Below the pieces are notes generated by a model that was not told where the DNA came from, ran no database searches, and saw nothing but the letters and a program-made list of their open reading frames with translations. Shown here piece by piece: positions 10,961 through 19,800 of a stretch of DNA of 64,000 nucleotides. The stretch is from NCBI GenBank assembly GCA_965197795.1, contig OZ240228.1:3100001-3164000 (forward strand). The letters are read 5' to 3'. Made by a program: the position numbers and the translations under genes. Origin of the DNA: WHTK01 sp965197795. GTDB lineage: Bacteria > Chloroflexota > Dehalococcoidia > DSTF01 > WHTK01. Every line of letters starts with the position of its first letter. The first letter of the stretch is position 1.

Positions 10961-11803
10961 GTGAAGTACGGCATCAACATGTTCCAGACCGAGTACACAG
11001 CGCCGCCGGACGAGCTCGGGCGGCAGGTCGAAGCGCGCGGCTTCGAGTCGCTGTGGTTCCCGGAACATACCCACATCCCGGCGGCGCGCCAAGCGGTCTG
11101 GGCCGGCGGGCCGGAGCTGCCACGGGAGTATTACCACAGCTATGACCCCTTCGTGGCCTGCACGGCGGCGGCGGTGGCGACACGTGAGCTGAAAGTCGGT
11201 ACCGGTATCTGCCTGATCATCCAGCGTGACCCGATCACGACCGCGAAGACCGTCGCCAGCCTGGATCAGGTCTCCAACGGGCGCTTCTTGTTCGGCATCG
11301 GCGGTGGCTGGAACTGGGAAGAGGTGCAGCATCACGGCACCCACTTCAAGACACGCTGGCAGCTGCTGCGCGAACGTATCCTGGCGATGAAAGAGCTATG
11401 GACACAGGAGAAGGCGCAGTATCACGGCCGGTTCGTCGACTTCAACGAGTCGTTCATGAACCCGAAACCGGTACAGAAGCCGCACCCGCCGATCTACATG
11501 GGCGGCGACGGCCCGACGACTTTCGACCGCGTCATCGAGTTTTGCGATGGCTGGTTCCCGATCGCCCGTGGCGGCGTGCCCGCTGACTTGGGTGACAAGA
11601 TTACCGACCTGCGCCGCCGCGCCGAAGCCGCAGGCCGTGACCCGGAAGCGCTTACGGTGTCGATCTTTGGTTGCCCGCCAACCCGCGAGGCGGTCCAAGA
11701 CGCGGAGCGCGCGGGCGTCGAGCGCGTCATCTTCGGCGTCTCACCGGGGGAGCCGAACGAAGTGTGGAAGGCGCTGGATGAGCGCGCCAAGCTAATCGTC
11801 TAG
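10961..11803 (+). CDS. Luciferase-like (LLM) flavin/F420-dependent oxidoreductase
   Basis: 280-residue TIM-barrel oxidoreductase of the bacterial luciferase-like superfamily, with a GTG start. Family marks are 'GFESLWFPEHTHIP' near residue 27, 'LKVGTGI' near 80, 'ASLDQVSNGRFLFGIGGGW' near 102 and 'PHPPIYMGGDGP' near 175. The pattern resembles the F420-dependent group in actinobacteria and Chloroflexota. Homologues reduce or oxygenate diverse organic substrates; the sequence does not tell which one here. It follows moaA by 78 bases. Confidence 0.85.
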   Translation: MKYGINMFQTEYTAPPDELGRQVEARGFESLWFPEHTHIPAARQAVWAGGPELPREYYHSYDPFVACTAAAVATRELKVGTGICLIIQRDPITTAKTVASLDQVSNGRFLFGIGGGWNWEEVQHHGTHFKTRWQLLRERILAMKELWTQEKAQYHGRFVDFNESFMNPKPVQKPHPPIYMGGDGPTTFDRVIEFCDGWFPIARGGVPADLGDKITDLRRRAEAAGRDPEALTVSIFGCPPTREAVQDAERAGVERVIFGVSPGEPNEVWKALDERAKLIV

Positions 11804-11805
11804 AG

Positions 11806-13332
11806 TCAGGGCGGCGGCAGCAGGAAGTCGGGAGACGTACCCGACCTTTCGAGGTCGGCAGGTTGTCCAGGACCGCAGCCGTAGAGCAGGCCCGCCAGGC
11901 CGCCGTCGTTGAACCAGGGTGATATCGATCGCCGGAATGAATCGTCCGGCGCTTCCAGGTCGACGAGGATGACTTGCCAGATGCCGGGGATGAAGCTGTC
12001 CTGGGCTGGGGGCCCCGGCTGGACCACGCTGTAGAGCGCCCACGACTTCCCGACGAGGTCGCCCAGCGTCTGCGGCATGCTCTCGCGATGTATGTAATGG
12101 CCCTCGCACTGGGCAGCCGGGATCACATCGAGAAGGGTCCCGTCAGGTTGACCGGCGTCACAGATAGGCGGGCCGCCGATCCCGTTCTGCTCGGTGACGC
12201 AGCCAACCTGCTCGTAGTCGACAAGGCCAAGCAGCGCGTCCAAGTCGCCGGCCGCCAGCGCATCGAGGAACGCGTCGATTACCGCAATGCCGGAACGTCT
12301 TTCCGTGTCTAAGTGGGCCAGGTCGGCGAGGGGCGGTGCGGGGTACGCCTGCGGCGGATAGAGAGACGCTGGAAGGTCCGTACCGCAAAGGTTGAAACCG
12401 ACGATGGCGCCATCGCGTTCGATTAGCGCCGCCATGCTCCATCGGTAGGGCGACACCTCCAGTAGCACGAGAATCATGTGGTCGGCCGCCGGCAGGTAAC
12501 CCGCTGGTAGCACGGCGACGGCGTGCACACCGATGGCTTGCCGGGCCAGCTCGTCGAGGCGTCGAGTGGCGACGTCTTCGCGCTCAGGCTGGCTGCGACG
12601 GCACCGGCTAAAGGCTACCGGCATGACCGCCGCTGCGACCAGTTCGTTGCCGTCATGCGCCTCCAGGATTGCGAGGAGAGCGTCGACTCCGGCCACGCCC
12701 GTCCACGTGCTCAAGGCGTGCGACGGCGGAGCTTGCGGCAGCTCAGAGAGCGGCGGTAGTACCAGGAACCGCTCGTAGTGGAAGCCGGCGTCGCCCGTGT
12801 ACGAAAGCGGCGCTGCACCGCGAACTACGAGGTCGACGATTTCGCCACTATCGACAGCGAGGGCCCAACCGGCCTCGCTTGTTCCGGGCTCGGTCACCCT
12901 GAGGACGACGTTGAACTCCCTCGGCGGTCCGATGCTGGAATTTTCCCGTTCTCTGACGACGGCGAATAGGGCTCGCTCGGCGTTAGCAAGGCGCGCGGCC
13001 CAATCGGCCGCCGTGAGGATGTCATCTGTCTCGCCGTTGTACTCGCGCCCGGACACGTCAGCGTAAGCGCTCCCCAGCTCTGCTGTTGTCATGCCTATGA
13101 AGTCGTCGATGATGCGGTCGAGTTCGGCAATGCCGGTGCGCCCGTCCGGCGCAAAGGTGGGCAGGAAGGCCTGAGGAGTCGGACTCAAGGAGGCCGTGGG
13201 TGTCAGGGCGGGAGAAGGCGTCGCGGCGTTGTCTGGCGATTCGCCGTCGCTGTCGTCGATGACCACGACGAGGAGCGCAACGATTACGATCGCAAGAACC
13301 GCCGCGACGAGCGCAGATAGCTTATTTCGCAC
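11806..13332 (-). CDS. Membrane-anchored secreted protein with three internal repeats, unknown function
   Basis: 508 residues. A short basic N-terminus and one hydrophobic segment (residues 6-25) are followed by a Thr/Pro/Ser-rich linker to about residue 60, so the bulk is probably extracellular. Three similar repeat starts are visible: 'GRTGIAELDRIIDDFI', 'WTGVAGVDALLAILEAHD' and 'RRSGIAVIDAFLDALAAGD'. The second unit carries a Cys (CRRSQ), and the third unit and tail hold four further Cys. I do not recognise the family. It is convergent with the LLM gene, with stop codons two bases apart. Confidence 0.7.
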   Translation of the reverse strand: MRNKLSALVAAVLAIVIVALLVVVIDDSDGESPDNAATPSPALTPTASLSPTPQAFLPTFAPDGRTGIAELDRIIDDFIGMTTAELGSAYADVSGREYNGETDDILTAADWAARLANAERALFAVVRERENSSIGPPREFNVVLRVTEPGTSEAGWALAVDSGEIVDLVVRGAAPLSYTGDAGFHYERFLVLPPLSELPQAPPSHALSTWTGVAGVDALLAILEAHDGNELVAAAVMPVAFSRCRRSQPEREDVATRRLDELARQAIGVHAVAVLPAGYLPAADHMILVLLEVSPYRWSMAALIERDGAIVGFNLCGTDLPASLYPPQAYPAPPLADLAHLDTERRSGIAVIDAFLDALAAGDLDALLGLVDYEQVGCVTEQNGIGGPPICDAGQPDGTLLDVIPAAQCEGHYIHRESMPQTLGDLVGKSWALYSVVQPGPPAQDSFIPGIWQVILVDLEAPDDSFRRSISPWFNDGGLAGLLYGCGPGQPADLERSGTSPDFLLPPP

Positions 13333-13389
13333 GCAGCCAACTTATCAGGTGTTCTCTCGCTCTCAAGCGGGGGCTTGGGCACTACAATC

Positions 13390-13416
13390 TGGCGGACGTT
13401 TGATTGGCGGACGTTT
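13390..13416. repeat. Direct repeat, possible operator, before the Rieske ferredoxin
   Basis: The 12-mer TGGCGGACGTTT occurs at 13390-13401 and again at 13405-13416, 15 bases apart start to start. It lies between a TACAAT (13383-13388) and the ferredoxin GTG start, in the divergent spacer. The placement fits a regulator binding site, but no regulator is known. Confidence 0.4.
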
Positions 13417-13437
13417 TTGATTTGAAAAGGGGCAACA

Positions 13438-13752
13438 GTGTCCGAATTCGTCAATGTCGGCTCGTTGAGCCAGTTCCAGCCGGACGTGGTTTACGAAGGT
13501 GAGATCTCTGGTACACGAGTCATTCTCATCAACCATGACGGGACGCTGCACGCCGTGAGCAACGTGTGTCCGCACGTCAGCCTGCCGCTGACGGGCGGTT
13601 CGGTCAGCGGCGACACGCTCGTCTGTCCGTTCCACGGCTCTGCCTTCGCGCTCGCAACGGGCGAGTGTGTAGAGGGTCCGGCCTCCGGCGACTCGATCGA
13701 CGTGTACGAGGTAAGAGTCGAAGGCGATGATGTGCTGATCGGAGGCCTGTAG
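13438..13752 (+). CDS. Rieske-type [2Fe-2S] ferredoxin
   Basis: 104-residue soluble Rieske protein like the ferredoxin components of aromatic dioxygenases and the NirD family. Cluster ligands are Cys44 and His46 in 'VCPHVS' and Cys63 and His66 in 'CPFHGSAF'. It has no catalytic domain and no signal peptide. The start is GTG. It is the only small electron-carrier gene in the window and so a candidate donor for the eight oxygenases, the nearest of which begins 13 kb away; this link is inference. Confidence 0.88.
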   Translation: MSEFVNVGSLSQFQPDVVYEGEISGTRVILINHDGTLHAVSNVCPHVSLPLTGGSVSGDTLVCPFHGSAFALATGECVEGPASGDSIDVYEVRVEGDDVLIGGL

Positions 13753-13871
13753 ATCAGGTCTTTCCCTGAGGCGTAACCTCTCAAAGTTTCGTGCCTTTCA
13801 ACCGATAAGGACTTTGGATCTATGCAGGAACGTGTCCTGCTGCATTGAACAAAGTGAAGGTACGAAACGCG

Positions 13872-15604
13872 ATGGCGATAAGAAATCTCACCTCACCCAG
13901 GTGGTTCGTGGCGTTCCTGGTCGCGTTCGGTCTGCTACTCGCAGCCTGTGCGGCTGATTCGACGACGGACTCTAATTCTGGAGGCCGCGACGTCTCAAAG
14001 GCCCCGGCCGCTCAGCAGGTGCTGCGTCTGCGCTTACAAGGCGAGCCGAAGACGATCGATCCATACTTGACCAACCAGGCGTCGGAAATCAGCGTCACCC
14101 GTGCGCTGTTCAGCGGCCTCTTCACATACAACGAGGATCTCAGCGTTATGCCGAACCTCGCGATGGAGTTGCCGAGCATCGCCAACGGCGGCATTTCCGA
14201 GGACGGCCTGACCTACACGGTCAAGCTCAACCCGGAGGCCATGTGGAGCGACGGTCAGCCGGTCACGGCGCAGGACTTCGTGTACAGCATGAAGCGCGCC
14301 CTCGACCCGAACCTCGCCAGCACGTACGCTTCTTTCTTCTACGGAATCGATGGTGCCCAGGGCTACAACTCGGCGCTGGGCACGCCGGACGAGCCGCTGA
14401 CGCCCAGTGACGCTGAGCTGGCCGGCCCTGCGGGACGGCGTCGGGATCAGCGCTCAGGACGACCACACGCTCGTATACAAGCTGACTCAGCCCAACCCGA
14501 GCTTCCTCAACCCGCTTGCCTTGTGGACCGCCTTCCCGGTGCGCCAGGACGCGGTTGAGAAGTACGGAGACACCTGGATCGAAGCCGAGACGAACATCAG
14601 CAACGGAGCCTTCATGCTCAGCCAATGGGCTCACGGCGAGAAGCTGGTTTTGCAGCCGAACCCGTTCTGGTTTGGCGAGGCGCCTTCCCTGAGCCGCATC
14701 GAGTTCTTCGTCATCGAAGACGACGTGGCTGCTTTTCCAGCTTACCAGGCGGACGAGCTCGACGTGGTCACCGTCCCGCCGGCGGCGCTGGAGGAGGTCT
14801 CGAGTGTCGGCAGCCCCTATGGCGACCAGCTGACGATCGAGCCTGACCTGGCGACGTTCGCCCTCTTCATGAACTACAAGACGGCGCCGTTCGACAACCA
14901 GCTGGTGCGCAAGGCCTTCGGCACCGCGATCGACCGCGACGCCTACACCAATGGTTTCCTGGCGGGCGGCGGCGTGCCGACGACCAGCTGGGTGCCCCGA
15001 GCCAGCTCGGCTACAACGCCGAGATCGGCTCGCAGTACGACTTCGACGCTGCGAAGGCAAAGCAGATCCTGGCCGATGCGGGTTTCGCAAACGGCGACGG
15101 CCTGCCGGAGGCCAAGTTCACGATGGTGAACAGCGACACGAACCGGCTCGTCGGTCAGTTCGTGCAGGACCAGCTGAAGCAGAACCTCGGCGTCGATGTC
15201 AGCTTCGAGTATGTCGAGTTGAAGGAGTACTTCCGCATCTTCGGGACACGCGAGCATCAGATCGTGGTGCAGCGCTGGAGCTCGGACTGGCCGTATCCGG
15301 ACAACTGGCTGCCGGATCTCTTCACTACTGGTGTGCCGAACAACTTCAACAGCTACAGCAACGGCTCGTTCGACGCGCGATGCTGCAGGCAGCAGCGGAA
15401 ACCGACGACGCGAAGCGGCTCGATCTTTACGATCAGGCTCACAAGCTGCTGGTCGATGACGCCGGCATCGTGCCGCTCTACAACCCGATCACCTACGTGC
15501 TAGTCAAGCCGGACGTGATGAACCACTTCATCACCGGTGTCGACGGTTTCGTGAAGGGAGACCTCAGCTTCCCGCGGGTTTATATCGCAGGAAGCAGCAA
15601 CTAA
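13872..15604 (+). CDS. ABC transporter substrate-binding lipoprotein, oligopeptide/dipeptide type (three frameshifts)
   Basis: SBP family 5 protein: lipobox 'LLLAAC' after a hydrophobic signal, then 'GEPKTIDPYLTNQ', 'EDGLTYTVKLNPEAMWSDG', 'FVYSMKRALDP', 'VRKAFGTAIDRDAY' and 'GIVPLYNPITYVL' towards the end. The reading frame changes near 14425, 15000 and 15378; joined, the pieces give about 575 residues covering the whole family length. I prefer the ATG at 13872, which directly precedes the signal peptide, over the upstream TTG at 13845. The two permease genes follow. As written, it cannot make a full protein. Confidence 0.8.
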
Positions 15605-15617
15605 GGGAACCTGGCAC

Positions 15618-15640
15618 GGGGGTCGCACGAAGCGACCCCC
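15618..15640 (+). terminator. Hairpin between binding-protein and permease genes
   Basis: A nine-base-pair perfect stem, GGGGGTCGC / GCGACCCCC, with a five-base loop lies 14 bases after the binding-protein stop and 30 bases before the permease start. It has no strong T tract. Such hairpins often act as attenuators or mRNA stabilisers that raise binding-protein levels over permease levels. Confidence 0.55.
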
Positions 15641-15652
15641 GACCTTCTTAGC

Positions 15653-16603
15653 ATGGCTGCTTACATCGTCCGACGCAGCGTCAGGCCGAGCCAGAGGATG
15701 CTCTTTATCTCCTTTGCCACCTTCTTGCTGATGCACAGCGTCAAGGGCGGGCCGTGGGATCAGGAGCGAGCCGTCCCGCCGCCGCAGCTGGAGAACCTCA
15801 ACCGCAAGTACGGCCTGGACGAGCCGATGTGGCGCCAGTACACCACCTTCGTGACCAACGCGCTGCAAGGGGACCTCGGCCTCTCCTTCCAGCGGCAGGA
15901 CAAGCCGGTCACAAGCATCATTCTTGATGGCTTCAAGGTCTCAGCTGTGCTGGGCCTGATGGCTTTCGTGCTGGTCGCCGGTTTCGGCGTGACCCTGGGC
16001 GTTTACTCGGCGCTGCACCGCAACCGTCTGCCGGATTACAGCAGCACGCTGTTTGCGACGCTCGGCGCGGCGGTGCCGGCGTTCGTGCTTGGCATCTTTC
16101 TCAAGACGGTGTTCGCCGTGGAGCTCGGCTGGTTCGCGACCTTCGGGTGGGACACGAGCGGTGGTCTGGTGCCCGGCTGGCTGCCGCGCTGGGACCAGCT
16201 CATCCTGCCGGTGGTCACGCTGGCGGCACTTCCAGCGGCATACTTCGCGCGCATGACGCGCGCCAGCCTGCTCGACGTTCTGGGGCAGGACTACATGCGG
16301 ACGGCGCGCGCCAAGGGCCTCGGCTCAAGCGCCGTCTTGCTGCGACACGGCCTGCGCAACGCGGCGCTCCCCCTCTTGACGCTGGCCGGGCCGATCCTCG
16401 CCGCGCTCGTGACGGGCTCCTTCATCGTGGAGCAGCTTTTCGAGGTGCCGGGCATCGGCCGCGACTTCGTAAGCGCTGTCGCCAACCGCGACTACGGCAT
16501 GATCATGGGGACGACGCTGTTCTACGCTCTGATCATCGTCATCGCCAACCTCGCCATCGACATCTCGTATGGCTACGCCGACCCGCGGGTGCGCTACCGG
16601 TGA
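15653..16603 (+). CDS. ABC transporter permease, DppB/OppB type
   Basis: 316-residue inner-membrane permease of the dipeptide/oligopeptide family. After an N-terminal segment ('FLLMHSVKGGPWD') it has about six hydrophobic segments. The EAA loop that contacts the ATPase is 'YMRTARAKGLGSSAVLLRHG' near residues 215-235, and 'PILAALVTGSFIVEQLFEVPG' follows. The next permease starts inside its stop codon (GTGA), so the two are translated together. No ATPase gene follows in this window. Confidence 0.9.
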   Translation: MAAYIVRRSVRPSQRMLFISFATFLLMHSVKGGPWDQERAVPPPQLENLNRKYGLDEPMWRQYTTFVTNALQGDLGLSFQRQDKPVTSIILDGFKVSAVLGLMAFVLVAGFGVTLGVYSALHRNRLPDYSSTLFATLGAAVPAFVLGIFLKTVFAVELGWFATFGWDTSGGLVPGWLPRWDQLILPVVTLAALPAAYFARMTRASLLDVLGQDYMRTARAKGLGSSAVLLRHGLRNAALPLLTLAGPILAALVTGSFIVEQLFEVPGIGRDFVSAVANRDYGMIMGTTLFYALIIVIANLAIDISYGYADPRVRYR

Positions 16604-17583
16604 CCCAGGAGATCGCTTCGGCGCCAAACGTCGGGTTCCCGTTCCAGCCAACGGTGGCGGCTTCGCGAGGCTATTGGTCACGCGCCTGGGGGCGACTGCT
16701 ACGCAACCGGCTCGCGGTTGCCGGCCTGGTCGTGATCGGGCTGCTGGCCCTCATCGCGCTGCTGGCGCCGCTGCTGGCGCCGCACGATCCGTCTACACAG
16801 GACGTGCTCAACGCGCGTCAGGATCCGAGCCTGGAGCATCTGGGAGGCACCGACAACCTGGGCCGCGACATGCTGAGCCGGCTGATCTACGGCGCTCGAG
16901 TTTCTCTGACGGTGGGTTTCCTGGCCCAGGTGGTCGTTTTGGGTATCGGCTTGCCTCTGGGGCTGGTCGCGGGCTTCCGTGGTAGCTGGGCCGATACGGC
17001 GGTCATGCGCTTTGCCGACCTGGTCTATGCCTTCCCGGACCTGCTGTTCATCATCCTGCTGCGCGCTGTGTTGGGCGGCAGCGTGGTGACGCTGCTTCTG
17101 ATCATTGGGTTCGTCACGTGGGTAGACGTGTGCCGGCTGGTGCGCGGGCAGACACTCTCGCTGCGCGAGCGCGAGTACGTTTCGGCGGCACGGGCCATGG
17201 GCGCCAGGGACCGCGAGATCATGACGCGCCATCTGCTGCCCAACCTGGCCGGGCCGCTCGTCGTGTTGCTGGCGCTGGGCGTACCGAGGGCGATTTTCAT
17301 CGAGGCGGCGTTGAGCTTTATCGGCTTCGGCGTCGACCCGAGCACGCCGAGCTGGGGCTCGACGGTGCAGGAGGGGCAGGCAGGCATCGTCGGCGGCAAC
17401 CTGCATCTGGTGATCTTCCCGGCCGCCGCGATCGCGCTGCTGACGCTGGCGTTCACCTTCTTCGGCGATGGCCTGCGCGAAGCGTTGGACCCCAATGTCG
17501 ACGGCCGGACGAAGCCCAGCCCGGAGGCCGATGCGCCGCGCCGCAAAACGTCCGCGCCGCAGGAGCTGCCGAAGGCCGCCTAG
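16600..17583 (+). CDS. ABC transporter permease, DppC/OppC type
   Basis: 327-residue partner permease. The GTG start overlaps the upstream stop by four bases. The N-terminal 'RLLRNRLAVAGLVVIGLLAL' helix and the 'HLGGTDNLGRDMLSRLIYGAR' type segment are classic DppC marks. The EAA loop is 'YVSAARAMGARDREIMTRHLLP', and 'EAALSFIGFGVDPSTPSWG' is the conserved C-terminal signature. The Lys/Ala/Pro-rich tail is not conserved. A DppD/DppF ATPase pair is missing downstream and must be supplied from elsewhere. Confidence 0.92.
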   Translation: MTQEIASAPNVGFPFQPTVAASRGYWSRAWGRLLRNRLAVAGLVVIGLLALIALLAPLLAPHDPSTQDVLNARQDPSLEHLGGTDNLGRDMLSRLIYGARVSLTVGFLAQVVVLGIGLPLGLVAGFRGSWADTAVMRFADLVYAFPDLLFIILLRAVLGGSVVTLLLIIGFVTWVDVCRLVRGQTLSLREREYVSAARAMGARDREIMTRHLLPNLAGPLVVLLALGVPRAIFIEAALSFIGFGVDPSTPSWGSTVQEGQAGIVGGNLHLVIFPAAAIALLTLAFTFFGDGLREALDPNVDGRTKPSPEADAPRRKTSAPQELPKAA

Positions 17584-17584
17584 C

Positions 17585-17722
17585 CTATGCGCGGACCGGC
17601 GTCTGGTCGCGCAGGAACTGCTTCATGCGCTCCTTGGCGGCGGCTAGCGGGTCGCCATCCTTCCAATCCGCGATGAAGTCCGCGTTCGGCAAGAGCCGCA
17701 CGATCTCCTCCGACAAGCCTGT
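17585..17722 (-). pseudogene. 3' remnant of a coding gene, possibly alpha/beta hydrolase
   Basis: An open stretch of about 45 codons on the minus strand ends in TAG at 17585. It reads 'EIVRLLPNADFIADWKDG' and then a short helical tail 'AAAKERMKQFLRDQ'. The pattern resembles the extreme C-terminus of alpha/beta hydrolases, but there is no upstream coding sequence; the AhpD-like promoter sits there instead. I read it as a leftover gene end. Confidence 0.35.
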
Positions 17723-17723
17723 C

Positions 17724-17752
17724 TTGACAGGGTGTAAGCACGATGCTGCAAT
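17724..17752 (+). promoter_or_regulatory. Sigma-70-type promoter of the AhpD-like gene
   Basis: A consensus TTGACA (17724-17729), a spacer of exactly 17 bases, and TGCAAT (17747-17752). It lies 36 bases before the ATG at 17789, and a weak GTGAGG Shine-Dalgarno lies at 17775-17780. Confidence 0.55.
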
Positions 17753-17788
17753 GCGTCATCGGTGCTAATTAGACGTGAGGTTGGTCCC

Positions 17789-18472
17789 ATGCCTTGGATC
17801 CAGGTGATTCCGGAGAACGAAGCCACGGGGGAGCTCAAGGAGGTCTATGAGAAGCTCCGGGTTCAGCGAGCCGGGGAACAGATCAATCAGGAGCGCGGCT
17901 CGCTGGACGGAACGGGACCAGTTATACCGCCCATGCTTCATAGTCTGAACCCCAAAGTGATGTGGTCGACCGCCGAGTTGATGTGGGAGATCATGCGCGA
18001 TCCGTCTCGCCTGAGCACGGCCCAGCGGGAGCTTATCGCCACAGTTACCTCCGCGACCTTGAACTGTCGCTATTGAACCGTGGCTCACGCAGAGTTTCTG
18101 CGTCAAGAGGGCGGCGACGACCTAGAGACGGAGAAGGCGAAAGACGATTGGCGCCAGATGGACTTAACGGACGCCGAGCGCGCCATGTTGGAATGGGTGG
18201 AGAAGCTGACTATCGCCCCCTCTCAGATGACCGAGGCTGATATCCAAGGGCTTCGGGATGTCGGTTGGACGGACCGGGACATCCTCGATATCGCCCAGGT
18301 CTGCGCATATTTCAACCTTCGGGTTCGAATCGTCGACGGCCTCGGCCTTGAGCTCGGTGAATGGCAGGTCAAGCGAGCGCAGGCGGGGGCCGACCGGGCG
18401 GCAGCGCTCGCAGTTGAGCGCGGCGAGGCCATGCCGGCGGATCCTTGGTCAGTAAGAAGCGGCGCCAAATAG
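17789..18472 (+). CDS. AhpD-like/carboxymuconolactone decarboxylase-family protein, probable selenoprotein (in-frame TGA)
   Basis: Read through one in-frame TGA (18074-18076), this is a 227-residue AhpD-fold protein. The family motif Cys-x-x-Cys-x-x-x-His appears as Cys93-Arg-Tyr-TGA96-Thr-Val-Ala-His100, so the TGA stands exactly where the second redox Cys belongs. Glu81 in 'QRELIA' matches the usual upstream Glu. Both halves are in one frame and are family-like: 'ELIATVTSATLNC' before, 'HAEFLRQEGGDD' and 'WTDRDILDIAQVCAYFN' after. A perfect hairpin begins 11 bases after the TGA. AhpD-like selenoproteins are a known type. The alternatives are a nonsense mutation or a base-call error, as this region has many frameshifts. 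Its likely role is peroxide or thiol redox chemistry. Confidence 0.72.
18087..18103 (+). promoter_or_regulatory. bSECIS-like hairpin for selenocysteine insertion
   Basis: ACGCAGA-GTT-TCTGCGT forms a perfect seven-base-pair stem with a GTT loop. It starts after a ten-base gap following the TGA. The size (17 nt), the distance and the G at the first loop position agree with bacterial SECIS elements such as E. coli fdhF. CTC (18084-18086) and GAG (18107-18109) could extend the stem past a CAA bulge. Confidence 0.62.
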
Positions 18473-18645
18473 CATCAGAAAAACGTCATGCCGGCCGCTA
18501 CGATGACAGCCACGAGAAGACCAACCAAGTGCTGCGCATCGCAGCTGTATCCGAGGACGCGGTCTTTCGGCGCTTGAGGAAGCCACGCCGCCGGCTGCAT
18601 CTCAATATCCTGGATGCCACCCCCCACGCCACGCGACGTTCTTGC

Positions 18646-18673
18646 TTGACATCGCGTCGGACGCTGATAACTT
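18646..18673 (+). promoter_or_regulatory. Candidate promoter of the following binding-protein-fold gene
   Basis: TTGACA at 18646-18651 and a TAACTT (18668-18673) 16 bases later, 41 bases before the gene start. The -35 is consensus and the -10 is weak. Confidence 0.35.
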
Positions 18674-18714
18674 TCAACTAACAGCCCACGCAATCCTGAC
18701 CGAGGAGGACAGCG

Positions 18715-19629
18715 ATGACCACTCAGCCCGTGTTGAAAAAGGTTCGCGCCTCGACGATGAACGCAATTCACGACCTACCGCTACTAGTGGCTGGCGATGA
18801 AGGGTTCTTCAACGAGGAGGGCCTGGACGTCGAAATCATCACGACGCCAGGGACAGCACAACTCAGCGCAGACCACAGCGCGCTCAAGGACAATATCTTC
18901 GCCCGCACCATGGAGTCGCTCTACGACGAGGGTGCCTGCGATCAGTACCGTATGTGCGAATGGGGCGTGATGAAGCGTACCGTCGAGGCGGCCGAGTCCG
19001 GTCAGCGAGCGGCCAAGATCGTTGCGTTAGGCTCGGCCATGTCCTCATTCGCCATCGTCTCGGCGCCCGGCAGCGACATCTACGAGCCAGAGGCTTTGAA
19101 GGACAAGCCGGTTGCGGTGAGCATGTTCAATGGCTCCCACTTCACCACAATCAAGCTGCTTGAGAGCTTCATCAAGTACGAGCACATCAATGTGGTCAGC
19201 GCCGGCACCATGCGGGAGCGCCTCGAAGAACTACGCAGGGGTGAAATCGCTGCGGCCAGCGTGATGGAGCCCTGGATTAGCGTCGCGCAGAAACAGGGCT
19301 TCCGTATCATCATGGAGTCGCATTCCACCAGGAGCGAAGCCGCTGGCGACGAACTGGATGGCCCCACGTTGGCGGCCATGTTCCGGGCAGAAGCACGCGC
19401 CGCTGACAAGATCAACGCCGATCCGTCGCCCTATCTCCACTACTTGGTAACTGAGGCTGAGGGCTTGATCGAGGCCAGCGACATCATGCCCTGGCGTATC
19501 CTCAACGCTCACCCTATGCCCTACACACGCGAGCGCTTCGAGGATACTTACAACTGGACGGTTGAGCGCGGCCTGGTGACCCCGGGAGCAACCTTTGAGA
19601 ACACAGTAGATAACCGGGCGTGGCACTAG
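18715..19629 (+). CDS. NMT1/SsuA-like substrate-binding-fold protein without signal peptide
   Basis: 304 residues with the type II periplasmic-binding fold seen in NMT1/THI5-like and SsuA proteins: 'AIHDLPLLVAGDEGFFNEEG' at the start, a mobile loop, 'KDKPVAVSMFNGSHFTTIKL' near residue 130 and 'GEIAAASVMEPWISVAQKQG' near 180. There is no signal peptide or lipobox, and no permease or ATPase nearby, so it may be a cytoplasmic enzyme or sensor rather than a transporter part. The Shine-Dalgarno GAGGAGGAC is strong. A palindromic CTAGCTAG pair follows the stop. Confidence 0.7.
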   Translation: MTTQPVLKKVRASTMNAIHDLPLLVAGDEGFFNEEGLDVEIITTPGTAQLSADHSALKDNIFARTMESLYDEGACDQYRMCEWGVMKRTVEAAESGQRAAKIVALGSAMSSFAIVSAPGSDIYEPEALKDKPVAVSMFNGSHFTTIKLLESFIKYEHINVVSAGTMRERLEELRRGEIAAASVMEPWISVAQKQGFRIIMESHSTRSEAAGDELDGPTLAAMFRAEARAADKINADPSPYLHYLVTEAEGLIEASDIMPWRILNAHPMPYTRERFEDTYNWTVERGLVTPGATFENTVDNRAWH

Positions 19630-19650
19630 CTAGACACGACGGCTAGCTAG
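19626..19650. repeat. Inverted repeat CTAGCTAG around a gene end
   Basis: CTAGCTAG at 19626-19633 and again at 19643-19650, with a nine-base loop. Each copy is itself palindromic. The left arm overlaps the stop codon of the binding-protein-fold gene. A related GCTAGCTAG lies near 59757, next to another copy of the dispersed gene-end repeat. Confidence 0.45.
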
Positions 19651-19723
19651 CGGCGGCCCAGTCGCCACGCAATCGACCTAGCCCCGGCGAGTCGGCTAGC
19701 CTGACGGAGACCCCTGACTCGTC

Positions 19724-19800
19724 TACGCCTTCAGCAGCCCCCGACGCCCCAGCGCCTGCTGCATTTTCACGTCCTGGAACCCGGCGACCTACTCGAGGTC
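19724..19800 (-). repeat. Dispersed gene-end repeat, copy A
   Basis: Read on the minus strand it encodes 'VAGFQDVKMQQALGRRGLLK' and then Ala-stop. It directly follows, in frame, the TAG that ends the 4,5-dihydroxyphthalate-decarboxylase-like gene, so it may be that gene's lost tail. The first 32 bases on the plus strand (19724-19755) match 59651-59682 exactly. Confidence 0.5.

Noticed and set aside
19789..19791. TAG at the end of the decarboxylase-like gene as pyrrolysine
   Set aside because: It follows a normal family C-terminus, and nothing else suggests a pyrrolysine system.
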